A DNA stretch of 64,000 bases from Anagrus nilaparvatae (Eukaryota; Arthropoda; Insecta; Hymenoptera; Mymaridae), in NCBI GenBank assembly GCA_022575985.1, contig JAKSXM010000007.1, positions 10,418,501-10,482,500 on the forward strand, written 5' to 3'. Of this stretch, positions 1-11,846 are shown in pieces; the first letter of the stretch is position 1; each line of letters starts with the position of its first letter. The notes beneath the pieces were generated by a model. The model made no database searches, was not told the origin of the DNA, and was given only the letters and a program-made list of their open reading frames with translations. Position numbers and translations under genes: made by a program.

Positions 1-626
1 ATATGCCTTCGTTAATCGAAAATAAGACGCTGGAATAACATCTTTATCAAAAGGGTAAATTAGGCATGTATATGGTAGTTTTTTGGGTATCTTCTACTCC
101 CCTTCTTCAGGACACCTGGAAGAAAAATTTGGAATTTAATAACAATTACAACTATATATACATGCTTTGTTGTATATGCACAATATCAAATCTAAATAAA
201 CTAATTGGTACAAATACGTTTAAGGTATAATTTTTGGGTTTTTACCCATTATGTGTACTGTAAATTTAATACTTACAGGTGGTAAAGCATAAAAAATTTC
301 AATTTTTGTTGTCTTACATCGTATAAATAGAACTTTAGCAGATCCTTCATTTCCTTGAGGGCGTCACTACTCGTGACACAACGACAAAATTTGGAGAAAC
401 TGTTTCCTTTAAAGTATAAATCGAATGCAGTAGAATCTTGTCCATACTCTTCTCCATAGCAGTCTCTTATTAATGTTTCTAGGTAATATATAGTGTATTG
501 GAATTTTAATACCTTCACAGATACAGCGGCAGATGTACTTGTAGAAGTCTATGCTAGGGATTTTTTCCTTAATATTCACCTTTTTCAAAATCTTTAGCAT
601 CGTCGAATTCAAATTCGTCATCCAAT
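1..626 (-). pseudogene. Broken copy of an unrecognised multi-exon gene (exons B' and C')
   Basis: This is a second, decayed copy of the gene at 1281-4012. Exon B' runs 626 to 277 between a TTTTTAG acceptor and a GTAAGT donor. Exon C' starts at 115 and leaves the window at base 1. The splice phases equal those of the better copy, and the residues match: LKFFMLYHL against LKFFLQCHL, and LIYPFD followed by IPASYF in both. Exon B' changes frame, with the CEGIKIPIH stretch in one frame and SSDALKEMKDL in another. Exon C' has an in-frame TAG shortly before the LIYPFD motif. I do not recognise the family. It is a pseudogene, or a gene with sequence errors; the breaks in both copies favour decay. Confidence 0.55.
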
Positions 627-674
627 CTAAAAATAATACGACTTTAGTTATTTCTACTTTACGTATAGTATAGC

Positions 675-975
675 TTTAAAAACGCGAATAAACCAGATAC
701 GGTACAGTGTTTGTGTATTGAAACCATTTCATTCGAATTTTTTAGTTCTTCAAAAGTAATAATTTCATGATTTTAAAAACGCAAATAAACCAGATACGGT
801 TCAAACAGTGTTTATGTATTGGAACCGTTTCATTCGAATTTTTTAGTTTTTCAAAAGTAATAACCTCATGATTTTAAAAACGCGAATAAACCAGATACGG
901 TTCAAACAGTGTTTATGTATTGGAACCGGTTCATTCGAATTTTTTAGTTCTTCAAAAGTAATAACTTCATGTTTT
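675..975. repeat. Three-copy tandem repeat, ~99 bp unit
   Basis: The phrase AAAAACGCGAATAAACC recurs at about 677, 776 (one mismatch) and 875, each followed by AGATACGGT and a shared block ending in TTCATGATTTT. A further CGCGTTTT with GGTGCAAAC lies near 1066-1094. The same ACGGTGCA words recur in introns of the neighbouring gene copy. No coding signal is seen here or in the rest of 976-1280. Confidence 0.8.
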
Positions 976-1280
976 TATTTCATACTAACTTCATGTGTAT
1001 TAAATAAATTATTAAATTACATAGATAATATTTATTATCAGAACATTATTTACACAGGTTTATTCGCGTTTTCACCAGGATTGGTGCAAACTCGATAGTG
1101 TTTAGAATTGTTATTTGTTGTTATTAAACATGTTAAATGTATATGAAAAAAACATATTATTTACAAACATAAGATTACTATTATACATTTACATAAGATT
1201 AGTATAAGAAGCATACTATATGTATAACTTTTAAAAAACAACTTTATTTGCATAAAACTTTCTACTTTCTCCTTTTATCT

Positions 1281-4012
1281 TCAACTATTATTTCTATCAA
1301 TGGATATTCCTTTTTTTATATCAGCTGCAGTTACTGGATTGGCTTCTAAAATTTTATCTAAAATCCAGCCCTGAGGAAAGGCATCCTTTTCTTGTACATA
1401 TTAGTACTGCGTGCCAATTGCCAATTATCCTCATTAACCTCTGCCATAGAATCTTTTGCCACGCGACCGAGTGACCTTCCTTCTCTAGGATGATGCGTAG
1501 TTACCGTTGTCATTTTGGCGGTAACACCTTCTGCTGTGGGGTCTCCAAGTTCCGAAATAACTCCCGGCTACCAAGGATTATACGAAAATTTGACAAGAAT
1601 TTTAGTTCCCACTTTTAACGGTTCTGGGACAGGAGTAAATGATTGTTTTATACGTCCTTCTCTATCTCTTTTAGTACCAGTTTTAGATGCAGAAACATTA
1701 TCTTTCACGTTAAGGAGTGCATTAAAAGTTTTCTCCAGGAGAGATATTGCTCTTTCGCCATTTTCTTCTCTTTCTTGAATCTATAAAGAATACAAGAAAT
1801 TAAACTCAATAATTCATTCAATATATCACCAAATGGACGTGTACAAATACACATAACACGTAAATCCCCATATTTTAAAGTCTTATCGTGTTTAGACCAT
1901 ATTTAGTGCAAACAAGTAGCTAAAAACCTAAATATGGTCTAAACACGACAGGACTATAACACCTGGGGATTTATGCAAAATATACATCTAGTACAATAAA
2001 ATATAAATAAATTACCCTCCTCGAAGCCATAATCCTCTTTGTCTTTTTTCTTCATTTTTTTTATCTTTTTTCCCTTTCTTGTTTTTGCCTTTCTCGTTCC
2101 TGCCTTCGTGATCATCTTCATCATCCTCCCCTTCACTGTACATAACAGGGTTAACAAGGCTCAAGTAAGTTGACTTCCTCAACCATGGCGACGAAATCTT
2201 CTCGTTCGACATTCATTGTCTCAGATGCATTTTCATTTTCTCGTGGTACCCTCATCTGTATGACGTTTAATCCAGCTACTCCAGAAACAACTCGAAATTC
2301 GGGATCTTGTGATGGCAATTCAATGGGTTCATTCAGAGGCTGTAAATTATTGGGTTCATTTATTATCGGTTCTGGTGCAGCGACGCCAGGTTCTTGTTGT
2401 TGTTGTTGTTGTTGTTGACGAGCTTCGGCTTGATAATTTAATATTTGTTCTACGACGTCGTCATAGTCTACTGGCTCATCATCAAATAAAAGAAAAGAGT
2501 TCCAAAATTGCTGTGTGTCAAAAGTCATTTTTGGAAGCCAGATGTCAAGAAATTCTCTCTGACAATCATCGCTTAAAAAAAAATTAATTTCGTTTTTGCA
2601 CCGTATAAGGTATATACACGGTATAAACCAAGTACGGTGCATTAATGAAATACTTTTACATTATTATTATTTTACTTACTCAGAGTACGCCTCTATCTTT
2701 TTATCTGTTGCATATTGCGAGATGAACTCTCATTCTCCATTAAGGAGTCAATGCTTACGGAATTATATAATATAGGTAACGTAACTTGAGATTGTTCTGC
2801 AATAAAAGTCCTAGTTCTTAAGAAATACGACGCTGGGATGATACTAGAGTCGAATGGGTATATCAGCCACCTGTACGAAATTCGTTTAGGAATTGGCCAT
2901 TTTGGCCCAGGACTTCTAAAAAGAAAAAAAACATTGAATTGAATTACAATTATAATATATATATAGTAAAACTTAACTGTATACAGTTAACTTTAAATTT
3001 AACTATATAAAGTAAAGATTAACCTTGTATGCACCAAATGTGGTACAAATGAACAAAAAGTAGTGCAAACATGACACAGCTAGAATTCTATAATATCTAT
3101 TATGTAAATAAAGTTCTGTACGTGTTTTTAATTTGTTACTTACAAGTGACATTGTAGGAAAAATTTAAGCCCTCCCGGTCTATTCCTGAGAGCTCCTTTT
3201 ATATCTCGGGTATAATAAAACACCAAGTCGTGCATTTCTTTTACGCCTTCACTTGATTTAAGAGAAGTCATAAATCTTGTAAATTTACTTTCTCTAAAGT
3301 AATCATTGAAAACCGCTGGGTTCCTAATAATATCAGAAAATTCATTTCTAATCATGAATTCCACTAGTTCTTGATGGATTGGTATTCCTTGACAAATAAG
3401 TTGGTAAATGAACTGGTAAATCATTTGCTTCTTTTTCAATTTATCTACATCTACATCTTCATCATTTAATCTTTCTCTAGTATGACAACATTCTTTTGCT
3501 TTTTGATATGAAAAATCTCCTAACCTTTAAATAATCCAAAAGTATTATATTTTAAGCGCCAAGTACGGGTTACAAGGGCACAAAATCCTAAAATACCAAA
3601 AAAATATTGTTTTATGCATGTATTGTATATGCACCGCGAATGAACCAGATACGGTGCAACTAAGCTTGTAAATGTGCCCTTGTAATCCGTTAGTTTACGA
3701 AAAATTTATACTCACTCTTTTTTCACTAATGCCCCAAAGGAAAACAAAGGTGACAATAGTTCAGCCTTAACATCCCTAATATAAGCTCCTGGGAACATAC
3801 CCACAACTTTTGCAGCTGTCTTTCTTTGTATATTGGCTGGGTACCTAGATTTTGTTGGGTCGGAAGCAACTTCAAATACATAAAGTATAGGTTTCAGAAC
3901 CTTGTCTTTAACTAATATTCTTTCAGGAAAGTAATAGAGATAGTCAAATATATGCAATTGGAAAAAGTTTTGGAAGCCTAAGAGCAAGTACTGGCCTTTT
4001 TTGAAAAAATAG
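1281..4012 (-). pseudogene. Unrecognised multi-exon gene, probably decaying
   Basis: Five exons read on the minus strand: A 4012-3716, B 3524-3144, C 2915-2680, D 2571-2016 and E 1780-1281. Exons A, B and C join in perfect phase with GTGAGT and GTAAGT donors. Exon A holds PLFSFGALVKKE at its end; B holds KSSEGVKEMHDL and ends FFLQCHL; C holds WLIYPFD and IPASYF. D carries an eight-glutamine run and an acidic then lysine-rich stretch. E holds GTKILVKFSYNPW and ends with GISIDRNNS and a stop. A one-base frameshift is needed near the end of C and near 2157 in D. E has an in-frame TAG after SYNPW and another shift before the C-terminus. A degenerate exon may lie upstream at 4735-4916. The family and function are unknown to me. 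A live gene with assembly errors is the alternative. Confidence 0.5.
1861..1973. repeat. 113-bp inverted repeat (MITE-like) in the intron between exons D and E
   Basis: The arms start TAAATCCCCA and end TGGGGATTTA, and continue inward as TCGTGTTTAGACCATATTTA against its complement. The whole unit folds into one long hairpin. It lies in the intron between 1781 and 2015. Confidence 0.75.
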
Positions 4013-4389
4013 CTGGGTAACAGCTATTTCTCTCATTTTTAAAATGACTAAAAATTATTTAATATTCACTTGAAATTTATTCAGATACAACTTAATTTTT
4101 ATTCCTTAGTTACAAAAAACAAAAAAACGTAACAAGAAAAAAAACAATATAGCTCGTACTAACCTAATGACGCGTTTGCACTACCTACGGTCCATACATA
4201 CTTCTGTAAACTAAGGCATTTTGGGTTAATAAATATATTGAACAGAACGTTTATTTAAACAAATTTTTAATTTATTTATTCATGTTTATACATTTTTAAA
4301 TGATAATTATTGAGCATTATATCTTATATTTATATCTTAGTATTATTAACATGCGTAACGGTATTCAATAACAATAGCAAGGTAGTAAG

Positions 4390-4473
4390 AATTCTAGATT
4401 CGTCGTGTTCGCACCACAAACGGTATAAATGTGAATAAATTATATATGGTGCAAACACGACGAATCTAGAATT
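4390..4473. repeat. 84-bp inverted repeat with 27-bp arms
   Basis: Arms at 4390-4416 and 4447-4473 differ at one base. They contain the TCGTGTTCGCACCA / TGGTGCAAACACGA words that also occur in the hairpin at 1861-1973 and around the unrecognised gene. The rest of 4013-5300 shows only AT-rich and partly repeated sequence (for example AATAGCTATTTTCTATT twice at about 4564 and 4664). Confidence 0.75.
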
Positions 4474-5303
4474 TATCATATTCTTCTATTTTATAAGATC
4501 ATTAAATAATAAACACTTAAATTAAGACATACTCTAACATTTATTTTTCAGTTTTTAAACGAAAATAGCTATTTTCTATTTTAATAAACCAGATGCAAAG
4601 AGTGTTTATGTATTGGTACAGTTTCATTAGAATGTTTATCAATTTCAGTTTTTAAATGAAAATAGCTATTTTCTATTATAATTAAACAAATATTTAATTT
4701 ATTTATAAATAATAGTTTATGTACGTAGTACAGTAGTAAGAATTCTAGTCTAGTAATTTTTACGCTTGTACCTAATTCGATGCATACGCTAATCTGGTTG
4801 CACGATACTCAAATTCATGTACCGCGTGTTCCTATATTTGCGCGGGATGGACCTTTATGCCTGTTCAGAACAGATTACTTGCGCTTCAGTATATACTGGT
4901 TGTTTGGTGCGTGTAGCTGAAATGGAAATATATTATTTTTTGCAAACAGTTTAGGAAATAAAAACCTTTACCTGAGGGTCATGAAGTAAAAACAATTGAA
5001 TACCCACTTTTCATATCTAGTAAAAGAAATAAGAAAAAAAAACATTAAAAAAATAAAATTATAAAATAAACCATATGTAGTTCATTTGCGTTTGCACTAG
5101 ATGTGGTACGGGTTAGATAACGGGGTTAGAATCACTTGTTTTTGTATGTTTGTACGGTCATTTTATCTTGTTTGTTTTTTTCTTGTTCTTGTCATGTACT
5201 TGTCTTTATAAGTTATGTAAATATTTTGTAATCTGTATTATAAGTTATAAGTTATGTGAAATATTATAAGTCATGCGTTATAATGACATGTATGTTTGTA
5301 CAG

Positions 5304-5384
5304 GATATGTTTTTTGTTCTTTGTTCAATAATATCTTGTTTTCGGTGAACAAGATATTGTTGAACAAATAACAAAGAACATATC
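5304..5384. repeat. 81-bp hairpin
   Basis: The arms GATATGTTTTTTGTTC... and ...AACAAAGAACATATC pair over about 38 bases around a CGGTG centre. Flanking 5190-5550 holds loose repeats of TATAAGTTATGTAAATATT. No gene is seen between 5400 and 6340; the plus-strand reading frame at 5684-5929 has no family resemblance or splice context. Confidence 0.7.
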
Positions 5385-6349
5385 TATTATATTATTCTCA
5401 TACTCTACTTATGTATTTATAATGTACTTATATAAGCTATGATTTCATGTACTTCTCTTTATAAGTAATGCAAATATTTTGTAATCTGTATAAGTTAAAA
5501 ATTATGTGAATTATTATAAGTTATGCGTTATAATGACAAATGTGATATAGAAAAATCCAGTAATGTAGATTACTTGTACTTGTATGTTTGTACTTTTCTA
5601 GAATTCAAATGAATAACAATATTAATAAAAATTCATGTTATTATCAAGTTATTATCTATGATTTGTAAAGATTTCGCCTTGGATTGCAATTCACTTGCAA
5701 CCTGCACCATTATTTATTTTTGTGGCCTAATATAAAAATATACTATAATTTAAATATTCATATGAGTGTATATGTTCGCAATAAATACGTGGATCCCTAT
5801 TTTGTAAACAATTTCGTTTGCTTCAAGTTGCTTATCAACATGGAACATGTTTATTGGGAGGCGTACCCTGGGAATCCAAAAGTCAAGAATAGTTCACTTC
5901 TAGGGACCTTGAGTAATCTATGGGTTTAGGGACTTTTAAGAATTCGGGTTTAAGGACTTACAATGATTTCTATTTAGGTATTTAGAATAATTCAGATTAT
6001 GGGACTGGGACTTTTGCAAAAAAAACTCATAAAAAGGGGTAGGTTTTGCTTCATTTAAGGGTTTACTTTTAATTTCCAGCCAATTTGGGCACCAGATTCG
6101 GTGAGCCAAAAGACCTATAATCAACTTTTTCTCAAGTTAGTTTAGGATATGAATGCAGAATACCTAGACTTGTGCATTAAATTAAAAAAGTTTTTTTTTT
6201 TAATTTTCTTTACGTTTTATGTTATTCGTCATCTTTTTCTCGTAAATAAAAATCCGTTTTCCGCAAGCAAATTTTTGTTTTCAGTAGTAAAGTTACTATA
6301 ACAATAAGTTTTTTACAGTGTTAAATTATATAGAGTATTGTAAAAATTT

Positions 6350-6540
6350 TTTTTGCCCTCCCGGGCGTAAAACTCGTGCGTAAAGAATTTTCTGAACTCG
6401 TTCTACGCCTAGGGGGGCAAAAAATAGTGTAAGCACCATGGGCGAAATACTTTAGACACGAGCGTGAACACGTGTTCTCACGTGTTCACGCTCGTGCTCA
6501 CGCTAGTGCCGAAACTTTTACGCCCTTGATACTTAATATA
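6350..6540. mobile_element. Fragment related to the 2.4-kb palindrome, with a perfect 18-bp hairpin
   Basis: 6457-6474 and 6479-6496 are perfect inverted 18-mers (CACGAGCGTGAACACGTG) around a TTCT loop. The adjacent stretch TACGCCTAGG...AAGCACCATGGGCG at 6405-6444 matches the arm of the large palindrome at 49,905-52,318 (for example near 51,752-51,791). It is therefore probably a worn fragment of that family. Confidence 0.6.
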
Positions 6541-6870
6541 CTATTTAGTACCTTCATAAGTGCACAATTAAGTAATGAAAATTTATTGTTGCTTATTATG
6601 TATAATAATAATTAATGTTGTAAATAAAAAAAAATAAATAAAAAAATAAATAAATTTCAATGAATATATATTTTGAATATGTATTTACAAAATCAATAAT
6701 TTTTATTAAAAATCAATTTTTTGAAAATTGTTTTAATAGTCGAGTCTGGTTTGTAAAAAAAAAGAAGAGAGAGAAATTTTCAAAAAAGAATTCGAAAAAA
6801 GAAATAAAAATTTTATATTAATGTCAGTTTGGATTAAACAAGATTATTAATTCCTTTTATAATAATTTTT

Positions 6871-7375
6871 TATGCTAAATAAAGATTTTTTTGCATTTGG
6901 GAAGAACTTAAGTTTCTTTAAGAATTATTTGAAAATTTACCCCGTTTTAGGGGTTGATATCTCGTTTCTCAAGGGTTGTATCAGAAAACGGGCCCCGGAA
7001 ATAAAAAGAGTGACCCAAATTACCTACTAGGTGAATTTTTTAGCCCAAAATATTTAATCTTTCATTTATTTATAAAACTCACCCCTTTGCTTACTAAAGA
7101 CACCCCCAGGGAGGGTTGCAATGGCTAATACATGCTTATTTGACTTTTAACCTTTTCTCGGGATTCCTAGTAAATATTTTATATGCTAAATAGAGTATTT
7201 TTCGCATTTGGGAAGAACTTAAGTTTCTTTAAGAATTATTTGAAAATTTATCCCACTTTAGGGGTTGATATCTCGTTTCGCAAGGGTTGTATCAAAAAAC
7301 GGGCCCCGGAAATGAAAAGAGCGGCCCAAATTACCTACTAGGTGGGGTTTTTAGCCTAAAATATGCAGTTTTTAT
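6871..7375. repeat. Two-copy tandem repeat, ~311 bp period
   Basis: TATGCTAAATAAAGATTTTT at 6871 recurs as TATGCTAAATAGAGTATTTT at 7182. Each copy continues with GCATTTGGGAAGAACTTAAG, then GGGGTTGATATCTCGTTT and ACGGGCCCCGGAAAT. The second copy is partial. No gene is seen in 6541-8450 otherwise. Confidence 0.75.
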
Positions 7376-8454
7376 TACCAAAAAATGCAAGTGTCCAAGG
7401 ATGTCCGCTTAGGCGTTAATAGGTTAAATGGTTACTTTCTTTGCTATCTAGTTTATTTGGAAATTATTAATTATTTTTAATAATAAAACCCTGAATCAAA
7501 ATAGACTACTTGATATGGTATCGTTTTTTAACAAAAATACTAAGGATACGAGATACATAAAATCGCTATATTTTTTTAATAATAACAACTTTTTTGCATT
7601 TATTTGATTAAGTAATCATCAAAAATTAAATTTATAACAAAAAAAAATATTTTCTTCCTTTTTTATGCCTTTAATTAAGATGTCTAAGAACCCATCTTAA
7701 ATATACTTAAAAATGTGGTTTTTGACATGTATTTTATTGGAATGTCCAACAGTGTCTATTTGTTAAATGTTGTTAAATCCAAAAGCAAAAATTAAAAAGT
7801 ATTACATAAAATCTAATTTAGAAAAATTAAAAATTTATTGCCGCTGTATGACAATTGGTAATGCAGTGATGCCGGTTGACGAGAAGAACTCTCACTACTC
7901 CGACTAGGTTTCTTTATTTCTTGTTCTCTTTTTTTGTTTATTTATAATTAATTAGAATAAATAAAAAATTTTAATTAAAATATTTTCTTATTCACATCTA
8001 TACTCGACAAGTCGTTTGTAACATGAACTTTTACAATTGATTGAAAATTGGTAATTTTAAAATTTTTAATTAAATAGTTGTATTCTTATCTAAAAATTAA
8101 TTAAAAATTAATTAAATGCCATTATATAACCATTTTTTATAATTTTTCTGATTATTATTTAAAAAAAATGTATTATCTAGTTAGTTTTAAGAATGGTGTC
8201 CAAAACCCCATAAATTTCATGTCCAAAACCCTGTACTTAGTGTCCGAAACCCTGGTATTTTAGGATTTCTCTACTAGAGCTCTATTTAAAATTAAAATAT
8301 TGAGCGTATATGTTATATAACCATTTATTTTTCAAGAATTATGTTCATTATTGCTATTTAAAGAGTTATTACGTTAAAAAATAGTATATTTTTTAGTTTA
8401 ATTCGTTAGTAAAGTCACAAATTTCCTTAAAGTGTTCAAACCCCCATCCTTGAC

Positions 8455-9120
8455 CCTACCTAATTTATTTCTATGAAAGTACTAGTTTTAGAAAGTTTTT
8501 TTATAGTCATTTTTTGGATATAAGACTGAATTTTTTCAAAAATTTTTTCTCAAAATTAAAAAAACAAAAAATTTAAAAAACCTGCAATATTTTTTCTTTT
8601 TTTGGGTGTAATACCTCATTTAATTCCATGAAAGTACTAACATCTGAAAATATTGTAATGGGTGAAACTTCACAACCATTATCGAATTAAGACCTAATTT
8701 TTTTTTTCAAAAATTTTTTCATTAAAAAATCTCAAAATAGTTTTTTTTTTTAATTTGGATGTTATACCTTATTTATTTCCATGAAAGTACTTATATTTGA
8801 AAGTATGGTTTTTATTCGATATCTCGAATCTGATACTTAATTTATTGAACATTTTTTTCCAAAAATTTTTGTCATAAAAAAATACAAAAAACACCAAATT
8901 TTCTTTTTATTTTTGGATCTAGTACCTAATTTATTTCTATGAGGGTACTAGTTTTAGAAAGTTCGTTTATAGTAATTTTTTGGATCTAATACCGATTTTT
9001 TTCAAAATTTTTTTCTCAAAATTAAAAAAACAAATAAATTTAAAAAACTGCAATATTTTTTCTTTTTTTGGTGTAATACTTCATTTCATTCCATGAAAGT
9101 ACTATCTTGAATAATTATTA
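8455..9120. repeat. Degenerate satellite, ~155-bp monomers in a three-monomer order
   Basis: The motif CCATGAAAGTACT (or CTATGAAAGTACTAG) recurs at about 8471, 8627, 8780, 8937 and 9092. Monomers 1 and 4 share CTAGTTTTAGAAAGTT, and monomers 2 and 5 share the CTGCAATATTTTTTC preface, so the higher-order period is about 466 bp. 9121-9796 holds nothing recognisable. Confidence 0.7.
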
Positions 9121-10510
9121 TCCAATGAATTACGTTAGATTTTATTTTGAAAAAATAGATTTAGTTGAATTCAATACATAAATTTTCTTTTAACTTTTAA
9201 AAGTTAATAGAAATGAATGTATGATTGCATGGTTGTAATCGGTGATATCTGTGGCGTATTGAAGTATTTAGTTCATTTTTTGAGGAACCTTAGTGCCAGC
9301 TAGTTGGCAGGGTATTTTTTTTTCTTTGATCATAATTTTTCACAGTCAACTCGTAATCCGAATTTTATCAATCGATTTCTTATACATTAAAAAATTTGTT
9401 TATGATTTTTAAGTTAAAGGGAGTAAAATTTGACGCGAAATGGGTTAACATATTAGAAAAATAAGAAGAATTTTTCACGCATAAAAAAACATTTTTCAGA
9501 CAAACAGTTTTCAGAAGAATGATAATGATGGAAATACAAACTTAATAAATTGAAAGATTTATAAAAACTGACAAATAAAAGATCTGATTGTGAAAAAAAC
9601 ATTTTTGAAAAAATTTTAATATGACGTTGATTCAAAAATATTATCAGATATTCACAAATACAGAATCCAGATGAAAACTATTTGTTTAGGGAGTAATAGA
9701 ACCTACTAATTTCTTCTTTTAAATAAAATTAAATGCTATTTAAGGACAAACATTAGATCTTAATGTATTAGTTTAATTAATACAAGCAAAAAACAAAGTT
9801 GTAAAAAGAAGGATGAATAAATAAATTAAAATAAATTTGTTTTGATTTAATTAATTAAAATTATCAGAAACGATAAACTGTAAAAATATGATTAAAATAA
9901 CAAAAATTATGCGAATTATCTTAAAATTTCATGATCTAAGCATCCATTCAAAGAAAAATTTATTTTTTATTAATATATAAAAAAAAAAAATTACTATTTG
10001 TTAATAAATAAATAATATGTACTCCAGAATCCTAGCACAGATGGTTTTTTCCATCTCTTAGGAATTTTGTATAAAAATAATCTGGTTAAATAAAGAATAA
10101 AAAGAATATAAGTTTTAAAATTGCTTGAATTTTCAAACGATATATTTTATAAATAATTTGAAAAGAATACAAAGTCCTTTGTTCAAAATTAATGGGTAGG
10201 AATGAGATAGAATTAAAAAAAATAAATAAAATTAAATTAAAAATAAAATTCTAGATATGAATTTTAAAAAAAATAACAACTTTATATAAAATTCTAGTCA
10301 TTTCTGAAAATAAAAGAGATGTAATATCCAATAGATATTTTATTAAAATTTAAAAATATTTATTTAAAACACCTGTATTTATTTTCATATAAAAAATATT
10401 TTTGTATTTTTTAAAAATTACCCAATAAATATGTATTTACATAAAATTTTTAATTTTTTTTTTGTTTTATAGATAAGTAAAATAATTAATTTATTCATCT
10501 TCTAAAACTG

Positions 10511-10547
10511 TATATAAATGGCCAGCGAATGACAATTTTTTACAGTC
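10511..10547 (+). promoter_or_regulatory. Core promoter of secreted-protein gene copy 1
   Basis: TATATAAA at 10511-10518 is followed by the initiator-like ACAGTC at 10542-10547, the usual arthropod TATA-to-initiator spacing of about 30 bp. The predicted 5' UTR is about 56 nt. The arrangement is conserved in copies 2 and 3. Confidence 0.6.
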
Positions 10548-10599
10548 TTTTATAAAGTAATTAAATAAAAATAAAATTTGTATTTTAAAAAATTGAAAC

Positions 10600-11842
10600 A
10601 TGGAAAAAATTACCATAGTTTTTACCTTATTTTGTCTACTAAGTTGTGCTTTTGAACCAGCTAAAGCAGTAAGTATAAACATTTATACCGATTCAGAAAA
10701 TAGCTATTTCTTAACTAAGGGCAAAAATATTGACATATATTATTTCCGGGGGTTTGATATGTGTGTTTCATAAAAATAAGCAAAAAATTTATTACCTAAG
10801 CATGGGAATCCGTTTGTTAAGCTGAATTTACTAGAAAAGACATATTTTGGTATAAAAAAGTCACTGAACTTATTTTAACTCATGTTAGAAACAATATTTT
10901 AGGCTTGAAAAAGGCAGAAAAATATTGCAAGAAAAAATTGAGAAGGATGAAAATACTGCTTTATACTTTAAAAATAAAAAATAGTGATTGCAAATGGATT
11001 TCATGCAACCCTTAACCAACTGAAAACTCCACAAGTTGAGATATGAGTTTAAAGGGCGACAGTTATAGGCTCATTATCGCGAAAAGTTAATGCCAGTGGG
11101 GGTCTCAATAAATACTCCATATTAGAAACTTATTATTTTACTAAAATATACTTTTATTCCAAAAAGAGCTTTAAAAAAACAAACTATTATTACATTAGAA
11201 TTGTAAGATACAATCGTAAACCAATGTTGACGAACCCTATAAATTTTTATACATTTTTTAAAATTTCAATAGTTAAAATATTTAAAATTTTCAAATATTT
11301 AAAAAAAATTTTCTTTTTTTTTAGATTAGGGTTTGTAAATTTTTGTTCGCATATAATAAATTTATATATGATACGATTAAACGAGCGCTAATGAACCCTA
11401 TAAATTTTTATACATTAATTAATAAAAATTTTAAATGTAAATATTAAAAAAAAATTTCTTTTATTTTTAGAACAGGTTTTGTAAATTTATTTTCGTTGAT
11501 CCAGCAGGAAATGAAATAGAGGGTGTTAAATTCAATGTTATTGTTTATTATAAAAATGAACCTGAGCACGAACCAATTTTTTACCAAGAGGATGAATCCA
11601 TGCCTACATATATAAAACAACATATAAAAGATATAGCTTTTTACCAAGTTGGTAAAATCCCATTTGCTACTTTTGAAAATGTAACCTCAGGATTTGTAAG
11701 AGATATACAAAATAATAATTATGTAGCAGAAATTGAATCATTATCAACAGGATTCAAAACTACACGAGAATTTTCCGTAGTAAATAAAGATGGTTTTTCA
11801 GTTTCTGAGGAACTTGTAATTCCATTGAAAATTGATTATTAA
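10600..11842 (+). CDS. Small secreted protein, copy 1 (two exons)
   Basis: Exon 1 (10600-10668) encodes exactly 23 residues, MEKITIVFTLFCLL and then SCAFEPAKA, a classic signal peptide, and ends at a GTAAGT donor. Exon 2 (11471-11842) begins in phase after TTTTTAG and encodes 123 residues, giving 146 aa in total. The mature part starts NRFCKFIFVDPAGN and ends VIPLKIDY. It has a single early cysteine and many acidic residues, with no domain I recognise. The gene lies tail-to-tail with an aminopeptidase remnant. Compared with copy 2, exon 2 has about 23 changed amino acids, three in-frame indels and only two silent changes, while the 802-bp intron is nearly identical. Function is unknown. A secreted effector, venom or immune-facing protein is inferred only from this pattern. 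Confidence 0.72.
11325..11447 (+). pseudogene. Duplicate of the start of exon 2 inside the intron of copy 1
   Basis: After a good TTTTTTTTAG acceptor the sequence reads IRVCKFLFAY, clearly related to the NRFCKFIFVD start of exon 2, then runs open for 40 codons to TAA. The phase would join exon 1 correctly. The intron stretch before it (CCTATAAATTTTTATACATT) is also repeated before the true exon 2. It is either a dead exon or an alternative terminal exon giving a 63-aa product. All three gene copies have it; in copy 3 the cysteine codon is lost. Confidence 0.5.
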
Positions 11843-11846
11843 TAAA
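11841..11846 (+). terminator. Poly(A) signal of copy 1, overlapping the stop codon
   Basis: AATAAA overlaps the TAA stop (11840-11842), as in copies 2 (26056-26061) and 3 (38704-38709). The 3' UTR is therefore predicted to be only about 20-30 nt. Confidence 0.55.

Noticed and set aside
2170..2587. Plus-strand frames rich in Cys or Val at 2170-2587
   Set aside because: They are the reverse of the glutamine-run exon D on the minus strand.
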